64,000 nt of DNA, taken from NCBI GenBank assembly GCA_964510065.1, contig CAZEAC010000009.1:23504-87503 (forward strand), written 5' to 3'. Source of the DNA: CAZEAC01 sp964510065. Its GTDB lineage: Bacteria; Bdellovibrionota_C; UBA2361; CAIXSY01. Made by a program: the position numbers and the translations under genes. Of this stretch, positions 32,129-43,300 are shown piece after piece; position 1 is the first letter of the stretch, and each line of letters starts with the position of its first letter. Under the pieces are notes generated by a model. The model worked only from the letters and a program-made list of their open reading frames with translations. It made no database searches and was not told where the DNA came from.

Positions 32129-35106
32129 AGCGGCGGGTTTGCAAACCGACAGATCTGGCGCTCTTTCTAGTTTTTTCGCTAATTACGCTACTAATCTTCG
32201 CGCTAGATCCCGCCACCAAGATTCTTATTGATCCGTATATTTTTCATACCGATGAAGGCATAAATTTAATGAAAGCGATGCTGCTTTCAAATGGAGCGGA
32301 GCTCTACGCACAAATTTGGTCCGATCAGCCGCCGCTTCTCGCGCAGATCTTCTCCGTGTTTTATTCATTATTTGGCAATCGCGTTGAGGTATATCGAGTT
32401 TTTGTGCTACTTCTTTTTGTGCTCGCAAGCGCGTTAATGTTGAGCGCTCATGCAAAAAGAGCTGGCTTTTTCCCTTCAGTACTCGCGCTTGTTGCGTTTC
32501 TTCTGTGCGATGAAGTCAAAGCCTTTTCAGTGCTTGCAAATATTGGAATGCCATCGCTCAGTTTCGCGATGATTGCGCTTTACTTTGTGAACGAAAGTGC
32601 CGAGAAGCAGCGAGGCACCTTGCGAATATTTGCTGGCGGACTCTTTATGGGCTTTGCGATCGCGACAAAGCTTTGGACCGTCTTGATACTATTAGCGTGC
32701 ATTGTTCAAGTGGCGCTTGATGCCGAAACGGGACGAAGGGGTCGGAGCGCACTCATTTTTGCGGCGAGTACATGCCTCACTTTTTTGATTATAATGCTTC
32801 TATCGACGGCCTCACTTGAACTTGCATTGACCCAACTCCTCAAACCGCATCTGCTTATGCAGCTCAGGGGAAACCATGCCGCACTCTGGCAGCTTCTTTC
32901 GCACAATGGGGTAGGGGTTTTGCTTGCTGCCACGCTCGTTGTTGCCATAACAAATATTCTTCGCCATCAGCGCTATGTGCTGCCAGCGCTTTGGTTTATC
33001 TTTTCACTCGCGGGCCTCATTGCACATCGGCCGTCTTGGGAGCACCATCTCCCGATGCTTCAGATTCCGGCGGCAATGGTAATTGCGAGTGAGCTGTGTG
33101 TTTGGCTTCGCGCCTTTGGCAATCGAAAGCTGTCTGTTATCAGGGACAGTCTCTCTCTTGCTGCGATCATCGCGTATGTGGTGTGTCTTGGTCTCCAGTG
33201 TAATGCGAGAACTTTCTATGCAAAAAATATGGCGCGCTATGAATTTGTAAACGAGGAGATTCTCACTCGATTACGTGACGCCGAATCGAAGATCCACTCG
33301 ATGTTTACCGATAGGGCCTATTTGGCTTTTTTGCTAGGAAAACCGATTGCACCTGAACTTGCGGTCATCTCCGAGAAGCGCCTTGTCAGCGGCCAAATAA
33401 CGATTCCTGAAATCGTTCGCACGATTCAAGATACTAAACCCGAGCTCCTCTGGTTTGAGCGATTCGGCAGCCGCTTTAGTGCGGCAATTGTCGACGAGCT
33501 GGACGATAGACATTATGTACGGGTATACGCGCGTGCTCCTCATGTAGTCTACGCGGCGCGAGAGCTTTGGCTTCAAAACCTGGAGAACTACTTTGAAAAT
33601 GAGCGAGATCTTGCTCGCGCCGAGCTAGGTTGTAACGATTCCAATTGCCAGCTTTCAATTGTAGCGGACAATCCGCGCGAAGGGCTGCATGCACTTAAAG
33701 TGGAGCTTGCGGCGAAGGCAAACATTGTGGATTTCCCGATTTCTCGCTTCGAAGTTCCACCTAATAATGCGCCTGCGCTTTGGACCCGCTTTAGTGTTCG
33801 ATTGGAGGCAAGAGAGAGCAGCTCGCGCTTTGACCTAGTGTCAGAAGCAAGAAATGGTGTCGCTCTAGTGACTGTCAATAATAAAGGAATAAAGCTTCAA
33901 GGTGATTTCGCCACACCGGAGCTGCGAAGCCGATTGGAAGGCGTTACGCTAACTGGAAGCTGGCTCGATTTTGTGATGTTCAAGAATTTCTCCGAAAAGA
34001 AGTATAGGCTTTGGATTAATTCCCTTCTTGTTGCCTCTGGTTCGCTCGATGAAGTTAAGGAACTCTCACTACGATTGATTCCAGAGAGCTCCGGCAGCGC
34101 ATGGTATATCGACAATGTAATGAGTGGGTCCTATCCAAGCGCAGTGTTGCAAAGTAGCACACTTCTTGATCGGGGAAACGATCTTAGTCCGTCAGAACTT
34201 GATATGGTGCTCGATAAGCTTTTCCCTCGAGCTCCAAAGGAAGTTGTACGCGTTTCCAAAACTATTAAGTTATTGGGGACCGAATTTGATGGTCAGGGGC
34301 GGCTTTATCTTTGGGAGGGCAAAGGCGAATGCAGTCAAAGGGAGGGGCAGCCGCCGATTTTTGATCTTCGTGGAAATGCCAAGGTCAAAAACTTAACTAT
34401 TCTAAATGCTCCGGATGGTATTCATCTCCGCGGTAACCATAATACTGTGGAGAATGTTACGTTTCTCCAGGTTTGTGAGGATGCGATTACTTTTAATGAA
34501 GGTAACGGGAGCGTGGTAAGAAACTCACGTTTTTATAACTGCCAGGACAAAGCAGTTCAGGTAAACACAAAACAGTCACTCGAGCTGAGTGATAACTTTT
34601 TTGCCGCCTGTGGCTGCGCCTTGAGGCTAGTGGGTTTTGGAGCGTCTGCTGGGTCGCTGGTGACTCTTGAGAATAACACTTTTTGGAAAGTAGGTGATGC
34701 GGTAAGGCCGAACGACTCGGAGCTGCTCAGTGGTAATGTGCTTCTCAATGCAGCACCCGCGAAATTTGAGGCACTCTATTTACGTGGCATCGCTCCATGG
34801 ATTGAGAGCCAAGGGGGAGTCGAGCTTCGCGAGGGGAGCAAGGGAGTCTTTTCAACCGAGATTGAACTTGAAGCCGATGGTCGGCCATACAAGTTTAAAT
34901 TTGCTGACAAAGAGTGGAGCAGGGGTACAAACTGCGGGTATCAAGAGAGCGCTGACCGAGTGGTGACTCTCGGAAAATCGGTGCATGCTGATTGTGATGC
35001 ACAGTATCGTGACTTTGAGTTCACGCCTCAAGAAAATGGCTTGTACCTATTCACTCTGGATACCCGTTCGAAACCGTACCTTGTCTCAATTTTCAGAAAG
35101 CACTGA
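32101..35106 (+). CDS. GT-C-like membrane protein fused to a pectate-lyase-3-like beta-helix
   Basis: 1001 aa from TTG 32101. Residues ~20-400 contain 10-11 membrane helices with an early periplasmic loop containing HTDEGINLMKAMLLSNG, like the acidic loop of PMT/ArnT-type GT-C enzymes. Residues ~480-680 form a jelly-roll-like region. From about 740 comes a PL3-type pattern: GECSQREGQPPIFDLRG, then PDGIHLRG, NVTFLQVCEDAITF and CQDKAVQVN, in the order seen in pectate lyase family 3 (which has the Glu-Asp pair and Lys of its calcium/active site here). A ~60-aa beta tail ends the protein. Such a fusion would tether a pectin-type lyase or binding module outside the inner membrane. Activity unproven. 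Confidence 0.7.
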   Translation: MATSGRWKLKRRVCKPTDLALFLVFSLITLLIFALDPATKILIDPYIFHTDEGINLMKAMLLSNGAELYAQIWSDQPPLLAQIFSVFYSLFGNRVEVYRVFVLLLFVLASALMLSAHAKRAGFFPSVLALVAFLLCDEVKAFSVLANIGMPSLSFAMIALYFVNESAEKQRGTLRIFAGGLFMGFAIATKLWTVLILLACIVQVALDAETGRRGRSALIFAASTCLTFLIIMLLSTASLELALTQLLKPHLLMQLRGNHAALWQLLSHNGVGVLLAATLVVAITNILRHQRYVLPALWFIFSLAGLIAHRPSWEHHLPMLQIPAAMVIASELCVWLRAFGNRKLSVIRDSLSLAAIIAYVVCLGLQCNARTFYAKNMARYEFVNEEILTRLRDAESKIHSMFTDRAYLAFLLGKPIAPELAVISEKRLVSGQITIPEIVRTIQDTKPELLWFERFGSRFSAAIVDELDDRHYVRVYARAPHVVYAARELWLQNLENYFENERDLARAELGCNDSNCQLSIVADNPREGLHALKVELAAKANIVDFPISRFEVPPNNAPALWTRFSVRLEARESSSRFDLVSEARNGVALVTVNNKGIKLQGDFATPELRSRLEGVTLTGSWLDFVMFKNFSEKKYRLWINSLLVASGSLDEVKELSLRLIPESSGSAWYIDNVMSGSYPSAVLQSSTLLDRGNDLSPSELDMVLDKLFPRAPKEVVRVSKTIKLLGTEFDGQGRLYLWEGKGECSQREGQPPIFDLRGNAKVKNLTILNAPDGIHLRGNHNTVENVTFLQVCEDAITFNEGNGSVVRNSRFYNCQDKAVQVNTKQSLELSDNFFAACGCALRLVGFGASAGSLVTLENNTFWKVGDAVRPNDSELLSGNVLLNAAPAKFEALYLRGIAPWIESQGGVELREGSKGVFSTEIELEADGRPYKFKFADKEWSRGTNCGYQESADRVVTLGKSVHADCDAQYRDFEFTPQENGLYLFTLDTRSKPYLVSIFRKH

Positions 35107-35290
35107 TCAACTACATACGCATTTTGTGACTATTATCAAGGCAATGAAATATCCTGACTTTTTCGCGCACACTGCAATTGCTGGCACGGTGTGGCGAAAG
35201 CAGGCTGGGGCAAGGAGCAAGACCAGAAGCAGGAGGAGGACTAAACTCGGGAATTCGCAAAGCAACTTTCTAATTTTCACCTTCTAGTTT

Positions 35291-35311
35291 TCTCGGAGAC
35301 CGCGCGCAAAG
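35291..35311 (-). repeat. 21-bp repeat, copy A (inverted)
   Basis: The complement reads CTTTGCGCGCGGTCTCCGAG plus A, identical to the first 21 bases of copy C at 43980. Confidence 0.6.
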
Positions 35312-35428
35312 GGCCAGGTAGATCAGAATTGAGCCCAAGTATTTATTGATTAAAAACTATAACTTAGAGGGATTTTCTACCGTGTAAATTATGCCTTACC
35401 CGGGCCTAGGCCGATAAAAATGCTAACA

Positions 35429-35458
35429 CTTTGCGCGCGGGCTCCGAGAAGATGAGCC
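35429..35458 (+). repeat. 30-bp repeat, copy B
   Basis: CTTTGCGCGCGGGCTCCGAG and the following ten bases match copy C (43980-44009) at 28 of 30 positions. Copies B and C are in direct orientation about 8.5 kb apart and enclose the two secreted-protein genes at 35674-43775. Confidence 0.6.
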
Positions 35459-35673
35459 ATGGATATGAACTGTTGATGATTATCGAGTCGTTGCTGCTCG
35501 CGGCTGCTGCCTCCGCTCTGCCTTTTCCATGCCTCGCGCTCGGTAGGAATAATGCTCCAGAGAGGCAAGTCCAAGAAAAGACGCACTGTCTGCTTTGGAA
35601 AAAATCGCCGAACCGCGCTATGCTTTCGCCGCCATTAGGTCACGTTGTTTCTTTACTGTGAGGACCAATATAC

Positions 35674-37317
35674 ATGAATATCAGCGCAAAATTTTCTTAT
35701 ATTTCAGGAGTTGCTGCTATTGTAATCGGCACGGCTTCGTTGCTGGTCGGAACGCAGGCAGTTGCCGATGGTCCGGCGCTTGATATTCAATCCACGACCG
35801 GCGGACAGGATCGTAATGACGGTTCATTTAGTCTGGGTTGGACGTTTACCTTGAATTCACAGGTGACTGTAACCGCACTCGGTTTTTACTCTGCAAACAT
35901 GGGAGCGCTTAGTACAAGCCATGACGTTGGTATCTATGATGCCGGCTGTAACTTAGTTGCTACTACGACTGTGCTACCCACTGACGCACTGCGTGGTTTC
36001 TTCCGTTACCATGATTTGCCGTCTCCCGTGGTGCTTTCACCAGGTCAAACATACAGCATCGCTGCCGTAACAGGTGGAGCAGCGTATCTTTATAACCCGA
36101 ATGCAGTGGTGCTCGACCCCGCAGTAAATTTCGGTCGATTCACTGCCTGGCACGGTGCGCTTCAGCAATCATTAACCCTTCAATGTCCCGACTTTCCTTC
36201 ATCCACGCAATTTTACGGAGACTTTGGTCCAACCTTTTATGTTGGAACTTCTTCCGGCGGCGGATCCGAAAAACGGGCGAGCGCGATAAAGATTTTCTGT
36301 AACCGGAGCGGCGATCTCCAGACTGCTACGTGCACGGTGACGGTCGGCGATCAGAGCGCGCCGCCACGAATCAATCCTACTGGAGAAGTACAGTTCAATG
36401 CGACCGAGGGCAGTCTTGCTGGTAGCACGTGCGCGCTCCAGGGGGTGAGTTCGTCACCTGGTGTGAGTTCTTGCGCTATGACCTATTTTCCGCCTGCCGG
36501 CTTTCCTATCGGAAGATCATTTCCGGTTGCAGCAACCTATATTGGAGACACGAACTTTAGTACAAGTTCAACATCGCATGAACTGATCCTTGCTTCATGT
36601 GTCGGCACAACGGCGAAGCCCTGTCCGAATTCCATTGGCCTAGGTTTCGGTGACTTGCCGGCAATAATAAACAGGGCAGTCTCGATGCTGGCATCATGTG
36701 GTGCTGGAGGAGAGGCTCGCAGCGTCCACAACATAGTCCACGCGCGAGGGAGAGAGATCGATGGCCAAATTGGCGAGACGTGTAATATTACGGCGGCGCT
36801 TGGATTGGACGTCGAGAAGTTTCTTGAGGATGCTACTCAGGAAGATTTAACCCTGCTTTATAATGCCTTTGTTGAGGCCGTAAATGGAAGTCAGAAAGAG
36901 GCAATCTTTGAGTATGCAGATGCAGCCTCTCGACTTGAGCTTGGGATTTATCAGCTGCTTCAGAAGAACGAGGCGTTTATAAAAGATATCGCCACAATTA
37001 TCGAGAAGAATGTTTTAGGTAAGGACTACGAAAAACTTTTTATTAATAACCGAAAGCTGAGTCGAAATTTGAAGGTTGCAATCAAAAATAAACGGAAGCA
37101 ATCGCTTATAGCGTTCGCTACTGTAGAAAAATCCGTTAAACCTAATAGAACAGCGGTAATAAAATTCAAGCTTAATAAAAGAGCGCAAAAACTTATAACA
37201 ATTTTTAAAAGTGCGGGAATTCCGACGGTGTCGCTCAAGGCCACGATGACTGCGACGCAGAAGAAGAGATTCGGAAAAGCTAAGTCTTCACAGACTGTCG
37301 ATGTAATTCTGAGATAA
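35674..37317 (+). CDS. Secreted protein with DUF4082-like and Ig-like domains
   Basis: 547 aa from ATG 35674. Signal peptide ends near AVADG. Residues ~35-195 resemble DUF4082 domains (GWTFTLNSQVTVTALGFYS, HDVGIYD, GQTYSIAAV), found in extracellular proteins. Residues ~200-310 look like a bacterial Ig-like (Big_3-type) domain with paired Cys (IFCNRSGDLQTATCTVTV, GSTCAL). The last ~230 residues are helical then strongly basic (NNRKLSRNLKVAIKNKRKQS), unusual for an exported protein and possibly wall- or polysaccharide-binding. Function unknown. Convergent with the giant subtilase. Confidence 0.65.
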   Translation: MNISAKFSYISGVAAIVIGTASLLVGTQAVADGPALDIQSTTGGQDRNDGSFSLGWTFTLNSQVTVTALGFYSANMGALSTSHDVGIYDAGCNLVATTTVLPTDALRGFFRYHDLPSPVVLSPGQTYSIAAVTGGAAYLYNPNAVVLDPAVNFGRFTAWHGALQQSLTLQCPDFPSSTQFYGDFGPTFYVGTSSGGGSEKRASAIKIFCNRSGDLQTATCTVTVGDQSAPPRINPTGEVQFNATEGSLAGSTCALQGVSSSPGVSSCAMTYFPPAGFPIGRSFPVAATYIGDTNFSTSSTSHELILASCVGTTAKPCPNSIGLGFGDLPAIINRAVSMLASCGAGGEARSVHNIVHARGREIDGQIGETCNITAALGLDVEKFLEDATQEDLTLLYNAFVEAVNGSQKEAIFEYADAASRLELGIYQLLQKNEAFIKDIATIIEKNVLGKDYEKLFINNRKLSRNLKVAIKNKRKQSLIAFATVEKSVKPNRTAVIKFKLNKRAQKLITIFKSAGIPTVSLKATMTATQKKRFGKAKSSQTVDVILR

Positions 37318-37370
37318 GATGAACTTGACCGACTCAGATCTGATACTATTCCCTAGAGCAGATTACATTC

Positions 37371-40300
37371 TTAACTAGGCTTTGGCATCGGCGTCGCTGT
37401 CGGAGTTGATGTCGAGGATCCCGGAACAGTAATCGACACGGTATTCGAAGTCGACGCGCCAAAATTATTTATCGCCTTTACATAGTACTGCCACGTTCCG
37501 GACGGCACTTGAATATGCGACCAGAGAGTAGTATTCGGCGGAACAATGTTGAGCTGAATAAAATTAGCCGTCCCGGGTGGCTTTCCATAAATGGCGAAAT
37601 AGCCTTCATTGCTCGATCGATCAAGCCAGGTAAGTCGCACGGCCCACACCGGTGTAATTCCCGCAGGAGGCGGAAGCAACGACGCAGTAAGCCCCTGAGG
37701 CGCCGGCGGGATTTCGGGTTTTGTACGCACCGGAAGAAGCGAAGTCCAATCGGACAGCGCCGTACCACGTACTGATCGTACCCTGAAATAATATGTGTAG
37801 TCCGGCGCAAGCGTGTTCAACGTGTGTGTTGTCACATTTGCCGCGGTGGTCGCGACGGTCAAGAAAGGGCCGGCCACGGCGGCAGACTGTTGAAGCTCGA
37901 AGCCAGTTTCGTCATTTGAATTATCAGTCCATGCCAACGTGGCGGAGCGAGCTGCTACCGCAGAAGTTCGAAGCATACTTGGCGCAACCGGCGGTTGCGG
38001 TACATCGGTAACAGTGATGGTGACAGCACGTGTCACGATCGGCCCCGGTTCGTTGGCTGTTCCATCGGTCACCGAGAAACTTACATTGTAGGTGCCGGAC
38101 TGGGCATAGCTTGGTGTCCAGCTAAAATCACCTGTTGTGGGATTTAGGGTCGCGCCCTGCGGCAAATTTAGCGCTGAGTACGTAAGCGCATGGCCGTCCG
38201 GGTCGGTCGCGCCAAGCGAGAACTGCAGCGCCGCCATCTCCTGAACTGTCTTATCACCCGGGCTACTCATCAGCGGAGACTGATTCGCCTTCACGGTAAT
38301 GTTTATTCGTTGAGTTGCAGTTGCGTTTTTGTTGTCGCGAGCGCGGAAGCCGGTCACGCGCGTGCCGACCTCGGTGGAATTTGGCGTCCAGCTGAACTCC
38401 GCAGTTGTGGTATTAAAGGTGGCACTCAGCGGCTTTGGAAATGGCGCAATATAGGTCACCGGATCGCCATCAGGATCGGTGGCAGTGGCAATAATTTTCA
38501 GAGTTCCATTAACCTTCACGGATCGGTCGCCAAGACCATTAAATACAGGAAGTCTATTAGCAAGAACCTGTAAGTTAAGAGTGGTTTGCGAGGCACCTAC
38601 TCCATCACTCGCCTCGACTATTGCCGTATAATTTCCAGCTCTTCCCGCATCGGGTTTCCAAGCCAAGACAAAAGTATTAGGGTCGATTGTCGCGCCTGTG
38701 GGAAGACTTACGCCGTTTAATGTAACGGCATCGCCGTCGGCGTCTGACACGGCCAAAGTATAACTTCCCTGGCCGTATTCGTAGAAGAGGTATGGATTCT
38801 GTGTACTCACGACCGGTAATCGATTCGGAATTACCTCGAGTATCGTATTCGCTTGAGCCGTGGCAACACCATCGGTTACTTGTATGGCTATCGGATGATC
38901 GCCTAACTGGGCCGCTGTTGGTGTCCAACTGAGTCTGCATTCAGCGGAATTCAGCTCGGCTCCGGCTGGAAGCGTAGTGAAGGTGCAGCTAAGCGGATCG
39001 CCATCACTATCGACGGCGTTAAAGGTAAGTTCGTTAACTCTACCAGCTCTCAATGTGTGCCGAGGTGCGGTCGTCAGAGTTGGTGCGGCGTTACTGAGCC
39101 CGCGATTTACCGTCAAATTAAATGTTTTTGAGGCCGAAACAGTTCGAGGATCAAAAGGCGCGGGGGTTTTTGTGACAGTGAGAACCACCGGTCTTACCCC
39201 AATCATATCATTCTTCGCTGTCCAGGTGACTGTGGCATCAAGAGATTTCCTACTGGTTCCCCCGGTAATAACGGCATCGGAAGGCAGCCCCGTGACCGTC
39301 AGATTCAATTCGTCCTCAACCGACGCATCGCTATTACCATCACCTGCGGTGACTCTCAGACTGTACTGGCGATGAGCATCGGTAACTATATCCGGGTAGT
39401 TTCCGGTAAAGACCGGAAGTACCTGCGGCGGATCGACCCAGAAATACGCGCCGTAAACTGATCGATTGCCCGCGGGATCCTCCGCATAAATCGGCACATG
39501 ATAAGGCGGAAACTGCCGACTCGATCCGGGTGGCGGTGTCCACGTTATCTTTGCGCCTGTCTCTTCAGCGCTGGTGGAGGTAATCGTAAGGACCGGAGTC
39601 GGAGTAAGCGCCGATGCGCCCATCCATACGCGAACCGGTTCCTTCTCCGGATCGGATACCACTACATCATACGCAAGCTCCGTTCCCTCGGGCCCGAAAT
39701 TCGTGCCTACAATTATTCCAGTAATGTCAGGCGCGGCATTTTTGTCCTGTACGGTAATCGGCATAGTCCGCGTGATAGTAGCGCCGTTCAGGCTCACCGC
39801 AAAAGTTGCGCTTAGTGACACCGTTGCGCCGCGCGTCGCAGTATCATAGGGCGGAGTCCAGCTAAACCGCGCGGTCGCGGGATCGAACGTCGCGCCCGGC
39901 GGAAGGGTGTTATTGAAGCTTACTGCCGGGCTTCCTTCGGGCTTGGTGACGCGGAGAGTTACTCCGAGTGTTTCCCCCTCGGAAATCGTATGCGCTGAAA
40001 GTTCGCCTACAGCGAAGGCTCCGGCTGGATTGAGCAGCGCTGTAAAGAGTTTTCCTTCGCGCGAAAACGCCACCCGTTCGCCAGTCAGTCCGACTGCACG
40101 CATTGGAAGGCCGCTGTAGCCCAGTTGTGGCGTGTCGTCATTGGGTAGTTTCTGATAGGCAAGTGATCCTGAGCTTGATCCCGCCTCGAGCCAGGTCATC
40201 ACATTTGATGAGATGCTCGGATAAGATTGATTGCTTGCGGTGGTCCCCGGGAGGTTAATAAAAATCTCACTGTCATTCGTGAGGTTAATGAGCAGCACAT

Positions 40301-43300
40301 CGGTGTCACTGCTTCCCACTGTGGTCGTCTCATACACCACGTAGTTTCCACTAATCGATCCGTGAATGCGGTTTTCAATTCCCCAGGAACGTCCGCTTGG
40401 TGGAAAGAAGACCGAGTCGGCACCAATCTTCCTCTTTTGTCCAGTGCTGAGATCGAGCACGTAAAGCTGGCCTTTCTCATTGACAATCTCATGCCATAAA
40501 ATACGGGTCCCCGAAACCGAGGGCTCGCGTTGATTGTTGCTGCTTATAGAAACGAGGCTCGGCGCGGTGTCGCTTGTCAAATTCATCTTATACGCCGCAC
40601 TCGTCGTTCGATCCGCGTTCCAACCCTCGAATACGAGCAGCGCACCGGACAGTTTTGGTTTCTCACAATGGATGTCTGGCACCGCGATATCCACTATGCC
40701 GCTTCCCTTGGTAAGGACCCGAATCACATTCTGCCCGTTCGCAAGAGTCTCATGCCACGCAATTCGTGTTCCATCGACGCTGACTCCATCAATAACGCCG
40801 CTGCTCGTGGTGGCAGTTGTGAGTGCGCTGGTTCTTCCAAGGCTTAGATCATGTTCAAACACGTCGAACTTATTTGCGACTCCGCCTCGTGCCTGTCGCC
40901 ATATAATAAGATTTCCAGAGACAGCCACATCAAGTGGCTCGCCCTGACCCAAACTTGTGTTGATTATCTGCGATGGTCGTTCAATGACGAAATTTGTCCC
41001 GTCATCAAAGCTTTTCCCTGTTGTTGTGGTGACTTCAAGTTTGACCTGATATCGCCCGTAATCGAGATCCCCCGGAACATAGCCGAGAATTTCGTTTCGC
41101 TTTGGAGCTGTTACCGCGGGAAGGGCTGTAAAAGCTCCACCGGGAATTGCCCGGAAGAGAAGCCGGTACGAGGCGAAATCCTCGCCCGCGGCAGTGCCGC
41201 GTATCGGAATTTGTCCGATACCTTCGGGGGGAACACCGATGTAGCTATTAAATACCGGGCTGGTGATTGCAAGCTCCGAGAACTTACTAACATCCAGAGC
41301 ATTTTTTGCATTCACCACGCCCATACCGGTAAACATATCAAAGCCGGGCGAATAGACTTCGCCCCAATCAACGCCGAATCCGACCACGTCAGTCGCCGAC
41401 GTACGCAGTGCTTGGCGCAGCTGTTGCGGAGTCAGGGTCGGCCGCAGCGACAAAACGAGAGCTGCGACCCCGGAAACATATGGCGCCGAGAATGATGTTC
41501 CAGCAGTTCGTAGATAGCCGTAACTCGTAAGCAACGGATCTTCCGGGTTTACTGCGTCCAACACCTTCCCCACTGGATCGTCAGCCAACGCGATCATGTC
41601 AGGGTGTGCGGTTTGTGATTTGAGCGAGAGGATAATGGACTGCGGCCCGTAATCGAATTCATCATGCGCGATCTGTGTCGGCAATCCGCCCCCTGGCGCT
41701 ATCAGGTCGACACTCTGACCAAAGCTCGAGAACCATGTGGCGAAACCCGTGGGAGTACCGGCGGCAACGACGATTGGCTTTTTCGCGAGCAGATTTTCCG
41801 GACTGAAGTAATCGGTATCCTGGGCGCTGTTTCCCGCGGCGATAACGACAGTGACGCCATTATCGTAGGCATATTCCACGGCTTCTTCCGCCACAAAATT
41901 TTGCGGACAGGGCTGGCCGCATCCGAGACTAAGATTTACAACAGATGCGCCGGTATCCACGGCATAGCGAATGCCCTCGGCAAAATCCACCCACGATCCG
42001 CTTGCTGAGCCATCTGGAAATACCTTCACCGGAAGAATAGTAGTCTGTGGTGCGACACCGATCATTCTAGTTCCCGTCGCGGCAATGATCCCCGCGACCG
42101 CTGTGCCATGTCCAAAGGTATCGTTGGTGTCCCTGTTATCAAGTACCGTATTGTAGCCAGCAGCGACATTCACTCGCCCCTGCAGTTCTGGATGACCGGC
42201 GTCGACTCCGGAATCTACGACTGCGACTATAGTCCCCTGGCCCTCACTTCGCGGCCAGACATCCGCCGCCTCAATCTGTTGTAGGCCCCACTGGTCAGGA
42301 AGGTCTGGAAAACCCATCGCACCAGAGCTTTCGTAGTACGGAACGTTGGTAGCCGCTTGGCGCGAGACTCCGCGATAAACCCGTTGTGCCCAAGCTACGT
42401 TTGAATCTTCCGAATACGCTTGAACCACCTGATCAAGATCCTCCGAGTCGAATTCGAGTGCGTAAATGTGCGAAAGATCTTTGGTCTCGGACTCTTTTAC
42501 CCCGAAACGTCGCGAAGCTTGACGGCCGCGTAAATTGTGTACTTTTTTCTGCCAGGTCGATTTGATTGTGCTTCTTGCTACCGGGGCCCCACCAGCCGCG
42601 GATTCAAGCTGCTGTTCCTCGCGCAGGCTTCGAAAAACAGGTCGAATTTTTGATGAGCGAAGTTTGAACTTGGCATTAGCGCGATCTATTTTTGGTGATT
42701 TATCGGCGAAGAATTCACTAAATTTCCGGCCACGACGAACGATTGAAGATGCCGACGCGCTAAGTGTATCTTTGAATTTAACGGCGATTACTCCAGGCAC
42801 AAATGATTCCTCGTAATCCTTTTTGGTCTGCTTGCCTGACTTATTCTTCTCGAGTTGGACTAAGTGCTCGCGCGGAGTCTGCGCCCGATACTGAAAGCCT
42901 GCGGCGTCGGCCTTGGTTAGCGCTGCTCTCGGTTCAATGCCGCCGGTATTTCCAGCTCTCATCTGCAGCGCTTCGGGGCTAAGCTTCCTGGTGACTACCT
43001 CCGCCTTCTTTGTCTCAGTGATTTTTTCAGAAACCAGTTCAGGTTCATCTTGAGTGACTGAGGTAAGCCCGTGACAGGGATCTGAGCCGGCTGGATCCAT
43101 CGAACAGCGTGAGATGCTCCCCAAAGTATAATCAGCTCCTGTCCCTCCACGAGCGGCAACGAAGAGGGTCAAAGCTCCAATGCGATTAAAATTGGCGCCA
43201 CCTTTTTCACCCACTGTGGTAAATTTTGTATAAGGAATAGTTAAGGTTCGTTGTAGCTGCGGTTGATCAATGACAAGCTCCGCGGCTGAAAATGTCTTGC

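Larger units (their letters stand above)
35107..35673. other. Intergenic region with two repeat copies
   Basis: No protein-like frame is supported here. The 566 bases hold an inverted copy (35291-35311) and a direct copy (35429-35458) of the repeat described separately, and an A/T-rich stretch (35341-35390) that could carry the promoter of the downstream secreted-protein gene; I cannot pick clear -35/-10 boxes. Confidence 0.5.

Noticed and set aside
35431..35661. 76-codon exported peptide upstream of the DUF4082-like gene
   Set aside because: Starts inside repeat copy B, no ribosome site, and the tail has no protein-like pattern.
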